This document shows positions 15,545 to 22,489 of a stretch of DNA of 33,422 bases, one piece after another. Both the position numbers and the translations under genes were made by a program. A model generated the notes under the pieces. The model was not told where the DNA came from. It saw only the letters and a list, made by a program, of their open reading frames with translations, and ran no database searches. Position 1 is the stretch's first letter. Every line of letters starts with the position of its first letter. This DNA comes from Candidatus Onthousia excrementipullorum (GTDB lineage Bacteria; Bacillota_I; Bacilli_A; RF39; UBA660), in assembly GCA_018712385.1 (NCBI GenBank), contig DVHC01000065.1, positions 1-33,422 on the forward strand. The letters run 5' to 3'.

Positions 15545-16639
15545 ATGAAGAAGAAAGGTTATGGATTGCCTTTATTAATCACAGTAATACTCTTAGTAAC
15601 ATTTGGACTTATAATGATATATTCAGCTTCCAGTATTTGGGCAGAATATAGGTTTCACGATAGTTTTCACTATGTGAAACAACAAGCATTATTTACAGTA
15701 ATAGGATTTATAATAATGTATATAGTTAGTAAAATAGATTATAATATCTATTTTAAGAAGGCAAATATCATTTTAGGTATTTGCTTTTTATTATTAATTT
15801 TAGTTTTAATACCAGGAATAGGTAGTATTAGAAATGGTAGTCGTAGTTGGTTTGGAATAGGACCATTTGGAGTACAACCTAGTGAGTTTATAAAGCTAGC
15901 ATTAATAATATTTACAAGTAAATACTTAGTTAATAGTAATAAGTTTTTAAAAAGTTATAAGAAAGGAGTTATTCCGATACTTGGAATTGCAACTCTTGCT
16001 TTTGGGCTTATTATGTTACAACCAGATTTAGGTACTGGTTTAGTTTTAATGGTTTCAATTATTGCTATGCTTTTTATTGCAGGAGTTAATATGAAATTCT
16101 TTTATTTCTTAGGTGTGATAGGAGTAATTGGAGTAGTAATTTTAATAGCCATTGCCCCTTATCGAATGGATAGAATTACATCATTTTTAGATCCGTGGAG
16201 TGATCCTTTAGGAACAGGCTTTCAAATAATACAGTCTTTATATGCAATAGGACCAGGAGGACTACTTGGAACTGGTTTTCTTAATTCAAGACAAAAGCAT
16301 TTCTACTTACCAGAACCTCAAACAGACTTTATTTTTTCTATTATCTGTGAAGAGTTCGGAGTAGTAGGAGCGATATTTATTACAGTTCTTTTCTTTTTAC
16401 TTCTATACTTTGGTGTGAAGATAGCATTAAAGTCAAATGATTTATTTGCCAAGTACTTAGCTTTTGGACTTATCTTTCAAATGATTTTTCAAGCATTAAT
16501 GAATCTTGCAGTCGTTATAGGTTTAATTCCTGTAACTGGGGTCACTTTACCTTTCTTATCTTATGGAGGAAGTTCCTTATTAATAAGTTTATTAAGTATT
16601 GGAATTCTTCTTAATATTGCGAAAAAAAATAATCAGTAA
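15545..16639 (+). CDS. ftsW: FtsW-type SEDS peptidoglycan polymerase
   Basis: The 364-residue membrane protein belongs to the SEDS family, which polymerises lipid II together with a class B PBP. It has about ten membrane segments and the signatures NGSRSWFGIGPFGVQPSEF, QPDLGTG, GTGFLNSRQKHFYLPEPQ, TDFIF and LPFLSYGGSS. RodA and FtsW are hard to separate by motif; position after mraY and next to a PASTA PBP favours FtsW. It starts 14 bases after mraY with AAAAGAGTGAT upstream. In many Firmicutes murD and murG adjoin; both are absent here. Confidence 0.92.
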   Translation: MKKKGYGLPLLITVILLVTFGLIMIYSASSIWAEYRFHDSFHYVKQQALFTVIGFIIMYIVSKIDYNIYFKKANIILGICFLLLILVLIPGIGSIRNGSRSWFGIGPFGVQPSEFIKLALIIFTSKYLVNSNKFLKSYKKGVIPILGIATLAFGLIMLQPDLGTGLVLMVSIIAMLFIAGVNMKFFYFLGVIGVIGVVILIAIAPYRMDRITSFLDPWSDPLGTGFQIIQSLYAIGPGGLLGTGFLNSRQKHFYLPEPQTDFIFSIICEEFGVVGAIFITVLFFLLLYFGVKIALKSNDLFAKYLAFGLIFQMIFQALMNLAVVIGLIPVTGVTLPFLSYGGSSLLISLLSIGILLNIAKKNNQ

Positions 16640-16677
16640 CAGTATATTATATAGTAGAGATACCTGTTACATTTTTC
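16636..16677 (+). terminator. Terminator after ftsW
   Basis: GTAACAG (16636-16642) pairs with CTGTTAC (16664-16670), followed by ATTTTTCTTT. Confidence 0.65.
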
Positions 16678-16694
16678 TTTGAATTATAAGTTTT

Positions 16695-16713
16695 AGGTCA
16701 CATTTTGTGACCT
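16695..16713. repeat. Palindrome upstream of the first ORF6N gene
   Basis: AGGTCACATTTTGTGACCT is a perfect 8-bp inverted repeat around TTT. It has the same TCACAA-N-TTGTGA design (one base off) as the sites at 17235 and 18228 and the in-gene palindromes. Confidence 0.85.
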
Positions 16714-16766
16714 CGAAAGGTAATGGAATAGGTATTTAAAATAAGATATAGAGGGAGGTTATAGTT

Positions 16767-17208
16767 ATAAACGATTTAATAGAAAAAGAAGACATTAAAA
16801 TAGAAAATATGATATACGAGATTAGGGGTAAGCAAGTAATGTTAGATAGTGATTTGGCTAAACTCTATGAGTGTGCTAATGGAACTAAAACAATTAATCA
16901 AGCAGTTAAAAGACATATTAATAGATTTCCAGAGAGGTTTATGTTTAGGTTAACAGAAGAAGAAGTAAAGATATTTTCAAGGTCCCAACTTGGGACCTTG
17001 AAGGGCAGAGGACATAATATTAAATACTTACCATATGCTTTTACAGAAGAAGGAGTGGCAATGCTTGCTACTGTACTTAGAACACCTGTTGCTGAAGAAG
17101 TGAGTATAAGAATAATGGATGCTTTTGTGGCTAGGAAAGAAATGTTTTGCTATTACCAAGATAGAAAGTAAAGAGCTTTTAGATAGCTTGTTAGATAAGT
17201 TAGGATAA
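16767..17208 (+). pseudogene. Decayed ORF6N-domain gene (internal deletion and frameshift)
   Basis: This copy is closely related to the gene at 17331. Its ORF6N DNA-binding domain is intact from the MIYEIRGKQVMLDSDLAKLY segment (encoded from 16809) to IMDAFVA. Then the sequence jumps to the last ~20 codons of the intact copy, removing roughly 490 bp, and the join is out of frame: translation stops at 17171 as ...MFCYYQDRK. The original tail, CFAITKIESKELLDSLLDKL, is still legible in another frame up to 17208. The start is taken as ATA at 16767, eight bases after GGAGG and aligned with NDLI of the intact copy; the first ATG (16809) has no ribosome site. A truncated DNA-binding protein of about 120-135 residues could still be made. 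Confidence 0.8.
16976..17002. repeat. Perfect palindrome inside the first ORF6N copy
   Basis: TTCAAGGTCCCAA (16976-16988), one central C, then TTGGGACCTTGAA (16990-17002): a 13-bp perfect inverted repeat in coding sequence, translating as SRSQLGTLK. Confidence 0.97.
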
Positions 17209-17234
17209 CAACTTTAATTATAAAATATTGAAAG

Positions 17235-17258
17235 TCACAAATTGTGATATCCAATAAT
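17235..17258. repeat. Left 24-bp terminal inverted repeat of the ORF6N cassette
   Basis: The 24 bases are the exact reverse complement of 18218-18241. The outer 13 bases (TCACAAATTGTGA) are themselves a 6-bp palindrome around one base. The inner end supplies the first base of a TATAAT at 17258-17263 that may be the -10 box of the gene. Confidence 0.92.
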
Positions 17259-17278
17259 ATAATAGAAAACGGTTAATG

Positions 17279-17305
17279 TTCAAGGTTTCAAGTTGAAACT
17301 TTGAA
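17279..17305. promoter_or_regulatory. Palindromic candidate operator before the intact ORF6N gene
   Basis: TTCAAGGTTTCAA, central G, TTGAAACTTTGAA: a 13-bp inverted repeat with one mismatch. Its core AAGGTTTCAA-N-TTGAAAC is the same as that of the palindrome inside the gene (17543-17575). It lies between the possible -10 (17258-17263) and the ribosome site, where repressor binding would block expression. Confidence 0.65.
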
Positions 17306-17330
17306 AGAAAATATATAGTTGTAGGAGGTT

Positions 17331-18203
17331 ATGGTTATAAACGATTTAATAGTAAAAGAAAATAAAAAAATAGAGGACATGATATATGAAATAAGAGGAA
17401 AACAAGTGATGTTAGATAGTGATTTGGCTAAACTCTATGAATGTGCTAATGGAACTAAAACAATTAATTTAGCAGTTAAAAGACATATTAATAGATTTCC
17501 AGAAAGGTTTATGTTTCAGTTAACAAAAGATGAATATTATGAAATTCTAAGGTTTCAATTTGAAACCTTAGAATTAGAACAAGGGAAATATTCTAAATAT
17601 TTGCCATATGTTTTTACAGAGCAAGGAGTTGCAATGCTTGCTACTGTACTTAGAACACCTGTTGCCGAAGAAGTAAGTATAAGAATAATGGATGCCTTTG
17701 TGGCAATGAGAAAATACATATCAACTAATCTAATTGAACAAAAGTATATAAATGACTTAGTATTAAAAGATTCAAAAAGAATAGATTTATTAGAAGATGC
17801 ATTTTCTAGCTTTAAAGAACAAAATAATCATATATTCTTTGAAGGACAGATTTATGATGCTTATTCTCTTATGATAAAGATATTTGATAAAGCTAAAGAA
17901 AGTATTATTATAATAGATAATTATATAGATAAGAATATTTTAGACATATTATCTAAGACTAATAAGCAAGTAACATTAATTACTAATAAATACAAAATAC
18001 AAGACTATGAAAAGTATAAAGAACAATATAATAATGTTACTTTAGTAGTTAATAACTCTTTTCATGATAGATTTATTATTTTAGATAAGAAAGATTTATA
18101 TCACTCTGGTGCTAGTTTTAAAGATTTAGGAAATAAGTGTTTTGCTATTACTAAGATAGAAAGTAAAGAAATTTTAGATAGTTTGTTAGATAAGTTAGAA
18201 TAA
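17331..18203 (+). CDS. ORF6N-domain DNA-binding protein with PLD-like C-terminal domain
   Basis: The 290-residue protein has an N-terminal ORF6N domain (about 15-130: IYEIRGKQVMLDSDLAKLYE, FTEQGVAMLATVLRT, IRIMDAFVAMRK), a DNA-binding module found in phage and mobile-element genes. A helical linker follows, then a domain (about 155-290) with IIIIDNYID, FHDRFIILD and GASFKDLGNK, resembling one half of a phospholipase D/HKD fold; enzymatic activity is not shown. ATG 17331 is only two bases after GGAGG and is ATA in the sister copy, so initiation may be at ATA 17337, eight bases after GGAGG, giving (M)NDLIVKENKKIED. The gene holds a 16-bp perfect palindrome and sits inside 24-bp inverted repeats, suggesting a self-contained mobile or self-regulated cassette. 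Confidence 0.85.
   Translation: MVINDLIVKENKKIEDMIYEIRGKQVMLDSDLAKLYECANGTKTINLAVKRHINRFPERFMFQLTKDEYYEILRFQFETLELEQGKYSKYLPYVFTEQGVAMLATVLRTPVAEEVSIRIMDAFVAMRKYISTNLIEQKYINDLVLKDSKRIDLLEDAFSSFKEQNNHIFFEGQIYDAYSLMIKIFDKAKESIIIIDNYIDKNILDILSKTNKQVTLITNKYKIQDYEKYKEQYNNVTLVVNNSFHDRFIILDKKDLYHSGASFKDLGNKCFAITKIESKEILDSLLDKLE
17543..17575. repeat. 16-bp perfect palindrome inside the intact ORF6N gene
   Basis: AATTCTAAGGTTTCAA (17543-17558), one central T, then TTGAAACCTTAGAATT (17560-17575). It encodes the ILRFQFETLEL segment of the ORF6N domain. Confidence 0.97.
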
Positions 18204-18217
18204 TAACATTAATAGAA

Positions 18218-18241
18218 ATTATTGGATATCACAATTTGTGA
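18218..18241. repeat. Right 24-bp terminal inverted repeat of the ORF6N cassette
   Basis: Exact reverse complement of 17235-17258; its outer part, ATCACAATTTGTGAT (18228-18242), is itself a palindrome. Confidence 0.92.
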
Positions 18242-18277
18242 TTATGTTAAATAGAAGAGATTAGTCTATTCTTTTTC

Positions 18278-18307
18278 TTTACATTTTTATAGATATTATG
18301 GTAATCT
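18278..18307 (+). promoter_or_regulatory. Promoter of the gene at 18332
   Basis: TTTACA (18278-18283) and an extended -10, TGGTAATCT (18299-18307), 18 bases apart. Confidence 0.5.
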
Positions 18308-18331
18308 ATAACTCGTGAAAAGAGGGATTAT

Positions 18332-18790
18332 ATGATTAAATATTATTATGCAAGAATAACTGATAGGAATTTATATATAGATGATGTTAATCTTTTAGAA
18401 TATCTTAATAAATATTTTCCTAATATTTATGCATATTATCAAGAAATGGTTAAGAAAAATGATATAGTTGATTTTAATAAATATAAAGAATCTAGAACTT
18501 CTTTTAATAGGAAAGTTAAAGAAGAGGGATTGTCACCTTATTTATTATTAAAAAAAGAAAATGGAGAGTTAAGAGAACTTAATACTAATACACCTTTAGT
18601 AATTTCTAATATTAAGAAACCTAAGTTAAAAGAATTAACTAGGGAAGAGTTAGCAATTTTATTTACAGAAGATTATATAAAAAGAACTAATAAGTATATT
18701 TATTATCCCTCAGTTTTAGATAATAATCCTATCTTTGATTTAGATTATATAGAAGAAGAAAAATTTAAAATAATAAAGAAAACAAACTAG
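18332..18790 (+). CDS. Hypothetical protein, 152 residues
   Basis: No family is recognised. The protein is soluble, rich in Tyr, Lys and Asn, starts MIKYYYARITDRNLYIDDVN and has a central basic segment (residues 45-65). AAGAGGGAT precedes the ATG and a promoter with an extended -10 lies upstream. It ends at a two-way terminator shared with the minus-strand gene that follows; the two stop codons overlap by four bases (CTAG). It has no signal peptide or membrane segment. Confidence 0.7.
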   Translation: MIKYYYARITDRNLYIDDVNLLEYLNKYFPNIYAYYQEMVKKNDIVDFNKYKESRTSFNRKVKEEGLSPYLLLKKENGELRELNTNTPLVISNIKKPKLKELTREELAILFTEDYIKRTNKYIYYPSVLDNNPIFDLDYIEEEKFKIIKKTN

Positions 18791-18815
18791 GCTTTTTTGC
18801 TTAGTTTGTTTTTAA
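18777..18815. terminator. Bidirectional terminator between convergent genes
   Basis: AAACAAACTAGGC and GCTTAGTTTGTTT pair across a TTTTTT loop, with A runs on the left and T runs on the right, so it serves both the plus gene ending at 18790 and the minus gene ending at 18787. Confidence 0.85.
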
Positions 18816-19263
18816 ATAAATTAAAGATAAATCTAACAATTGATCCTGCGTAAAATAATTGAAAGCACATAGCCATAGGAAAACTTAAGACCATAGATTG
18901 TAACCAACTAGATATAAAGATATCAAGACTAGGTTTATTTATAAGAATAGTAGCAACTAAACTCATAATAGGACACATAAAAGTAACTATTACAATAGAT
19001 ATACCATAACTTATAAGAATACTAGGTGTTTTCTTAGGATCAAGAGCTTTAAAGGTTAATTTATGAGCAATTTTACCTATTAAGAAAAACTCTAAAATAA
19101 TAGCGATGGGCCACATATATATTAATTCATTAAAAGCTTCTAAAAATACAAAGTTACTTAATCCTCCAGTATGAATAGCAATATTATAACAAATCATTAC
19201 ATATACCATAACAAAAGCCATTATTAAAGTATAAATAAAGTCTTGTAATTTAGTCTCAGGCAT
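18787..19263 (-). CDS. DUF2798-type four-helix membrane protein
   Basis: The 158-residue protein has four hydrophobic helices (roughly 8-30, 43-65, 80-103 and 115-145) and the N-terminal pattern MPETKLQDFIYTLIMAF seen in DUF2798 proteins. Function of the family is not established. GGAAAGGAGG precedes the ATG. On its own strand a ~109-base leader with two hairpins lies between a predicted promoter and the gene, which suggests control by RNA structure. It is convergent with the gene at 18332. Confidence 0.72.
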   Translation of the reverse strand: MPETKLQDFIYTLIMAFVMVYVMICYNIAIHTGGLSNFVFLEAFNELIYMWPIAIILEFFLIGKIAHKLTFKALDPKKTPSILISYGISIVIVTFMCPIMSLVATILINKPSLDIFISSWLQSMVLSFPMAMCFQLFYAGSIVRFIFNLFKNKLSKKA

Positions 19264-19384
19264 AGTTAACCTCCTTTCCTACAATATAAAAACAGCATTG
19301 TTTAACCAATGTGTTGTTCGTTATCATCTTTAAAGATGTTTCGTTTCCAATTTAACCATCAAACCTGTTTCCTTAAAGATTTTA
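19264..19384 (-). promoter_or_regulatory. Structured leader and promoter of the DUF2798 gene
   Basis: On the minus strand, TGCTAAAAT (-10 hexamer at 19384-19379) would start transcription near 19372. The leader contains CATCTTTAAAGATG (19325-19338), a perfect 14-bp palindrome, preceded by another GATG that could pair with the CATC instead, and then a CATTG/CAATG hairpin followed by TGTTTTT, a weak terminator-like element, shortly before the ribosome site. Mutually exclusive GATG-CATC pairings are what a switch would need. No known riboswitch class is recognised. Confidence 0.4.
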
Positions 19385-19473
19385 GCATAATTTTAAAAAT
19401 TATGTAAGAAAAAGTTTATTTTTGTAGTATTTTTTTAAAAATTATAGTATATTTTAGGTAAGGAGGAAGTATT

Positions 19474-19899
19474 ATGACACTTTTTTGGTTAGTATTATTT
19501 GTTATTCTAGCATTATTTGAACTTGCAACAGTAAACTTAGTATCTATTTGGTTTGCCATAGGGGCAATAATTGCAACGTTTGTATCTTTAGTTACTGATA
19601 ACATTATGATACATCTTGCTGTTTTTACTATAACATCAATTCTTTTATTACTTTTAACAAAACCATTCGTTAAGAAAATAAAAAAGAAAGATGTAGTACC
19701 TACTAATTTAGATAGAGTTATTGGTAAAGTAGGAGTAGTTACAGAAAAGATAGAAAAAGATGGAATAGGTGAAGTTAAAGTTCTAGGTAAAAGATGGAGT
19801 GCATATAGTGATAAAGAGATAAAAGAAAACTGTAAAGTTAAAGTATTATCTATTAATGGAGTAAAACTAAAAGTAGAAGAATTTAAGGAGAGTGATTAA
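19474..19899 (+). CDS. NfeD-like membrane protein
   Basis: The 141-residue protein has two or three N-terminal membrane segments (about 3-75) and a C-terminal five-strand OB-like NfeD domain (about 80-138, LDRVIGKVGVVTEKI to VKVLSINGVKLKVEEF). NfeD proteins work with SPFH-domain proteins in membrane microdomains and quality control. The SPFH gene starts two bases after this stop codon, the conserved pair arrangement. AAGGAGGAAG precedes the ATG. The short form without a ClpP-like protease domain is the usual partner of QmcA/stomatin-like proteins. Confidence 0.9.
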   Translation: MTLFWLVLFVILALFELATVNLVSIWFAIGAIIATFVSLVTDNIMIHLAVFTITSILLLLLTKPFVKKIKKKDVVPTNLDRVIGKVGVVTEKIEKDGIGEVKVLGKRWSAYSDKEIKENCKVKVLSINGVKLKVEEFKESD

Positions 19900-19900
19900 A

Positions 19901-20785
19901 ATGTTTTGGATTATATTAATAGTAATTATAGTAATAGTTATTTTGGGAGTAAAAGTTATTCCCCAGTCACAAGCGAAAGTTGTTGAACGTCTTGGTACTT
20001 ATTACAAGACCCTTGGTACAGGGCCTCACTATGTAGTACCATTTATTGATAGAGTAGCATCTACTGTATCATTAAAGGAAATAGTTAAAGACTTTGCACC
20101 TCAACCAGTTATAACTAAAGATAATGTTACAATGCAAATAGATACAGTTGTTTATTTTCAAATAACTGATCCTAAACTTTATACATATGGTGTTGAGAAT
20201 CCTATTAATGCCATTGAAAATTTAACGGCAACAACACTTCGTAATATTATTGGTGAGTTAGAACTTGACCAAACTTTGACATCAAGAGATATTATTAATT
20301 CCAAGATGAGATCAATTCTTGATGAAGCGACTGATCCTTGGGGTATTAAAGTAAATAGAGTAGAAGTAAAAAATATTATCCCTCCTCATGATATTCAAGA
20401 AGCGATGGAAAAACAAATGAGAGCAGAACGTGAAAGACGTGAGAAGATATTACAAGCAGAAGGAGAGAAGAAAGCTGCAGTTCTAATCGCTGAAGGAGAA
20501 AAAGAAAGTACAGTTTTAAGAGCAGAAGCCCAGAAAGAAGCAGCCATTAAGAAAGCAGAAGGTGAAGCAGAAGCTATTATTAAGATTAAAAATGCGGAAG
20601 CTGAAGGTATTAGACTACTTAAAGATGCTAAAGCAGATGCTTCAGTCTTAAAACTAAAGAGCTATGATGCCATGGTAAAAGTTGCTAATGGACAGTCTAC
20701 TAAGATAATAGTTCCTAGTGATTTACAAAACTTAGTAACAGCAGGAACAGTCTTAAGTGAAACATTTAAAGAAGGAAAGAAGTAA
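19901..20785 (+). CDS. SPFH/stomatin-like membrane scaffold protein (QmcA family)
   Basis: The 294-residue protein has one N-terminal membrane segment (about 2-18), an SPFH/band-7 domain (about 20-190: VIPQSQAKVVERLG, GPHYVVPFIDRV, MQIDTVVYFQITDP, NLTATTLRNIIGELELD, WGIKVNRVEVKNI) and an Ala/Glu/Lys-rich coiled coil (about 175-255). It forms oligomeric membrane scaffolds with NfeD. The ATG at 19901 is used because AAGGAG (19885-19890) is ten bases away; the in-frame GTG at 19892 is too close to that site. A terminator follows that runs into the next gene's promoter. Confidence 0.93.
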   Translation: MFWIILIVIIVIVILGVKVIPQSQAKVVERLGTYYKTLGTGPHYVVPFIDRVASTVSLKEIVKDFAPQPVITKDNVTMQIDTVVYFQITDPKLYTYGVENPINAIENLTATTLRNIIGELELDQTLTSRDIINSKMRSILDEATDPWGIKVNRVEVKNIIPPHDIQEAMEKQMRAERERREKILQAEGEKKAAVLIAEGEKESTVLRAEAQKEAAIKKAEGEAEAIIKIKNAEAEGIRLLKDAKADASVLKLKSYDAMVKVANGQSTKIIVPSDLQNLVTAGTVLSETFKEGKK

Positions 20786-20806
20786 TTGATATTTCTTTCT
20801 TTTTTT
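20775..20806 (+). terminator. Terminator after the SPFH gene, fused to the next promoter
   Basis: GAAAGAA (20775-20781) pairs with TTCTTTC (20793-20799), followed by seven T that pass directly into TGGTATAAT. Confidence 0.65.
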
Positions 20807-20814
20807 GGTATAAT
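20806..20814 (+). promoter_or_regulatory. Extended -10 promoter of the kinase-like pair
   Basis: TGGTATAAT is a perfect extended -10 box, starting in the T tract of the preceding terminator and about 26 bases before the ATG at 20841. Confidence 0.65.
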
Positions 20815-20840
20815 ATGCCTCTAGAGAAAGGGGTATTACA

Positions 20841-21626
20841 ATGATAGATTTAACTAGTGATAAAATTAGAACTGATGTTATAAGAAGCAATTTCTTTAAT
20901 GAAGATAAATTATTTTTTGAAAAATTAAATATAACAAGAAAAAGTTATACTAGTCCTTTAGGGTTACACATTTATTTAAGAGAACTTAGTGATGGATATT
21001 ATTATGCTAAGGAAAAAGATGAAGATAAAATTTGTAATGAGATTGTAGGAAGATATCTATGCAACAAAATAGGCCTTGAAACCACGGATTTAGAATTATT
21101 ATTAGATGACGATAAGCTTAAGATAGTAACACCTAATTATAGAAAACAGAATTTAAAATATCAATGTCAAAAAGATGATGCTGATAAATTATTTAGACAT
21201 CAATATGATATTAGAAGACTAAGTATATTACCTAAAGCTTATCAAAAAGAACAATTCAAATTAATTTCTATCGATATGATGATGGAACAATGGGATAGAA
21301 GTGGTAAAAATATGGAAGAAGTTGTAATAGATGGAAAATTACATTTAACGCCAGTTATAGATTTTGAAAACAGTTTTTTATATAATAAATATTTTATTTA
21401 TGATAATCCTTATGTTAGTATCCCTAAAGACGTAGAAAACATAGATATGTTTTTAAATGATTTTCCAGAAGCTTATAAATATTTTTTAGAAATTTTTGAT
21501 ATAGAAGTAGAAGAACTTACAGAATGTATAGAATCTAATTATCCTATTAAAGTAGATAATGAAGTAAAAGAAGAATATAACCGAACAATTTCAAAAAATC
21601 AAAAAATATTAAAGGCAATTAGATAG
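20841..21626 (+). CDS. HipA-like minimal kinase-fold protein, first of a tandem pair
   Basis: The 261-residue protein is not a recognised named family, but its middle has a kinase-like pattern: a D-R-x-x-K-N catalytic-loop motif (D152, R153, K156, N157 in WDRSGKNME) followed 16 residues later by IDFEN (D174 F175 E176), placed as the metal-binding DFG-like site of HipA and related atypical kinases. An upstream segment, EIVGRYLCNKIGLETTDL, resembles the HipA-type helix leading into the catalytic core. The N-terminal half of true HipA is missing. The gene at 21637 is a paralogue, ten bases downstream, in the same transcript. A kinase role is inferred from motif spacing only. GAGAAAGGGG precedes the ATG. 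Confidence 0.6.
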   Translation: MIDLTSDKIRTDVIRSNFFNEDKLFFEKLNITRKSYTSPLGLHIYLRELSDGYYYAKEKDEDKICNEIVGRYLCNKIGLETTDLELLLDDDKLKIVTPNYRKQNLKYQCQKDDADKLFRHQYDIRRLSILPKAYQKEQFKLISIDMMMEQWDRSGKNMEEVVIDGKLHLTPVIDFENSFLYNKYFIYDNPYVSIPKDVENIDMFLNDFPEAYKYFLEIFDIEVEELTECIESNYPIKVDNEVKEEYNRTISKNQKILKAIR

Positions 21627-21636
21627 GAGATACAAC

Positions 21637-22407
21637 GTGTTTAAAGAAGAAAAAACAAATAAATTCTTAGATTATAGTGATGATGATTTTATTAAGGAAC
21701 TTGGCATTAGTAAATGGGAATATTCAAATCTTTATAAAAATTATCTTATAGAACAAGATAATAAATATTATTTTAGTAAAAAAATAGATAATGAGTTTTT
21801 ATATAATGAAATTATTGGTAGATATTTATGTAGTAAAATTAATCTTAATACTACAGATTTAATTATTAAACATAAAGGAATATTTAAAAGTAAAATATTA
21901 ACCCCAAACTATCATAATAAAGATTATATACATTTTAGACCAGAAGATAATTTTGAATATGGAAAGAAAACTAAACACTTTGATGATAGCTATTTTGCCT
22001 ATTTAGATGCTAGTCTACAAGATGATATTTTAAAGTTAATAGCGGTTGACTTAATGATGGAACAAATAGATAGATATGCTAGAAATATGGAAGTATTTGT
22101 TATTGATGATACTTTTAGATTAGCACCTATTATAGATTTTGAACTTTCCTTTTTTAATGATAGGAAGTCATTTATTTACTTTAATCCTTATATTTTAATA
22201 AGAAAAGATGTAAGAACTTTAGATAACTTCTATGATAAATATCCAGAAGGTTATAGTTATTTTAAAGAAATTTTTAGAACTAGTACTAAGGAATTAATAG
22301 ATTATATTAAAGATGAATATAATTTAGAAACAAAGAGATTAGTTAAAAAAGATATTAGTTGTACAGTTAGAAGAAATCATAATATATTAAGAGAACTACA
22401 AGGATAG
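21637..22407 (+). CDS. HipA-like minimal kinase-fold protein, second of a tandem pair
   Basis: The 256-residue paralogue of the preceding product keeps all marked positions: EIIGRYLCSKINLNTTDL, then D145-R-Y-A-R-N150, and IDFELS (D167 F168 E169). The lysine of the first copy's DRxxKN motif is arginine here. The start is GTG at 21637 with AGGAG seven bases upstream. Retention of the Asp/Asn/Asp positions in both copies while the rest has diverged suggests both are active and possibly work together. The substrate is unknown. Confidence 0.6.
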   Translation: MFKEEKTNKFLDYSDDDFIKELGISKWEYSNLYKNYLIEQDNKYYFSKKIDNEFLYNEIIGRYLCSKINLNTTDLIIKHKGIFKSKILTPNYHNKDYIHFRPEDNFEYGKKTKHFDDSYFAYLDASLQDDILKLIAVDLMMEQIDRYARNMEVFVIDDTFRLAPIIDFELSFFNDRKSFIYFNPYILIRKDVRTLDNFYDKYPEGYSYFKEIFRTSTKELIDYIKDEYNLETKRLVKKDISCTVRRNHNILRELQG

Positions 22408-22424
22408 ATAATAGTTCTTTTCTT
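22392..22424 (+). terminator. Terminator after the kinase-like pair
   Basis: AGAACTA (22392-22398) and TAGTTCT (22412-22418) pair, followed by TTTCTTTT; the stem includes the end of the coding sequence. Confidence 0.7.
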
Positions 22425-22460
22425 TTGCAAAAAACTATATATTTTTTAAGCTTTAAATAG

Positions 22461-22466
22461 TATAAT
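22461..22466 (+). promoter_or_regulatory. -10 box of the ABC transporter operon
   Basis: A perfect TATAAT lies 24 bases before the GTG start at 22490; the -35 region is A/T-rich with no clear hexamer. Confidence 0.5.
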
Positions 22467-22489
22467 GTAATCATAAGAGGGTGATACTT

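Noticed and set aside
16695-18242. Prophage remnant
   Set aside because: ORF6N domains are common in phages, but no integrase, structural or lysis gene is nearby; a small cassette fits better.
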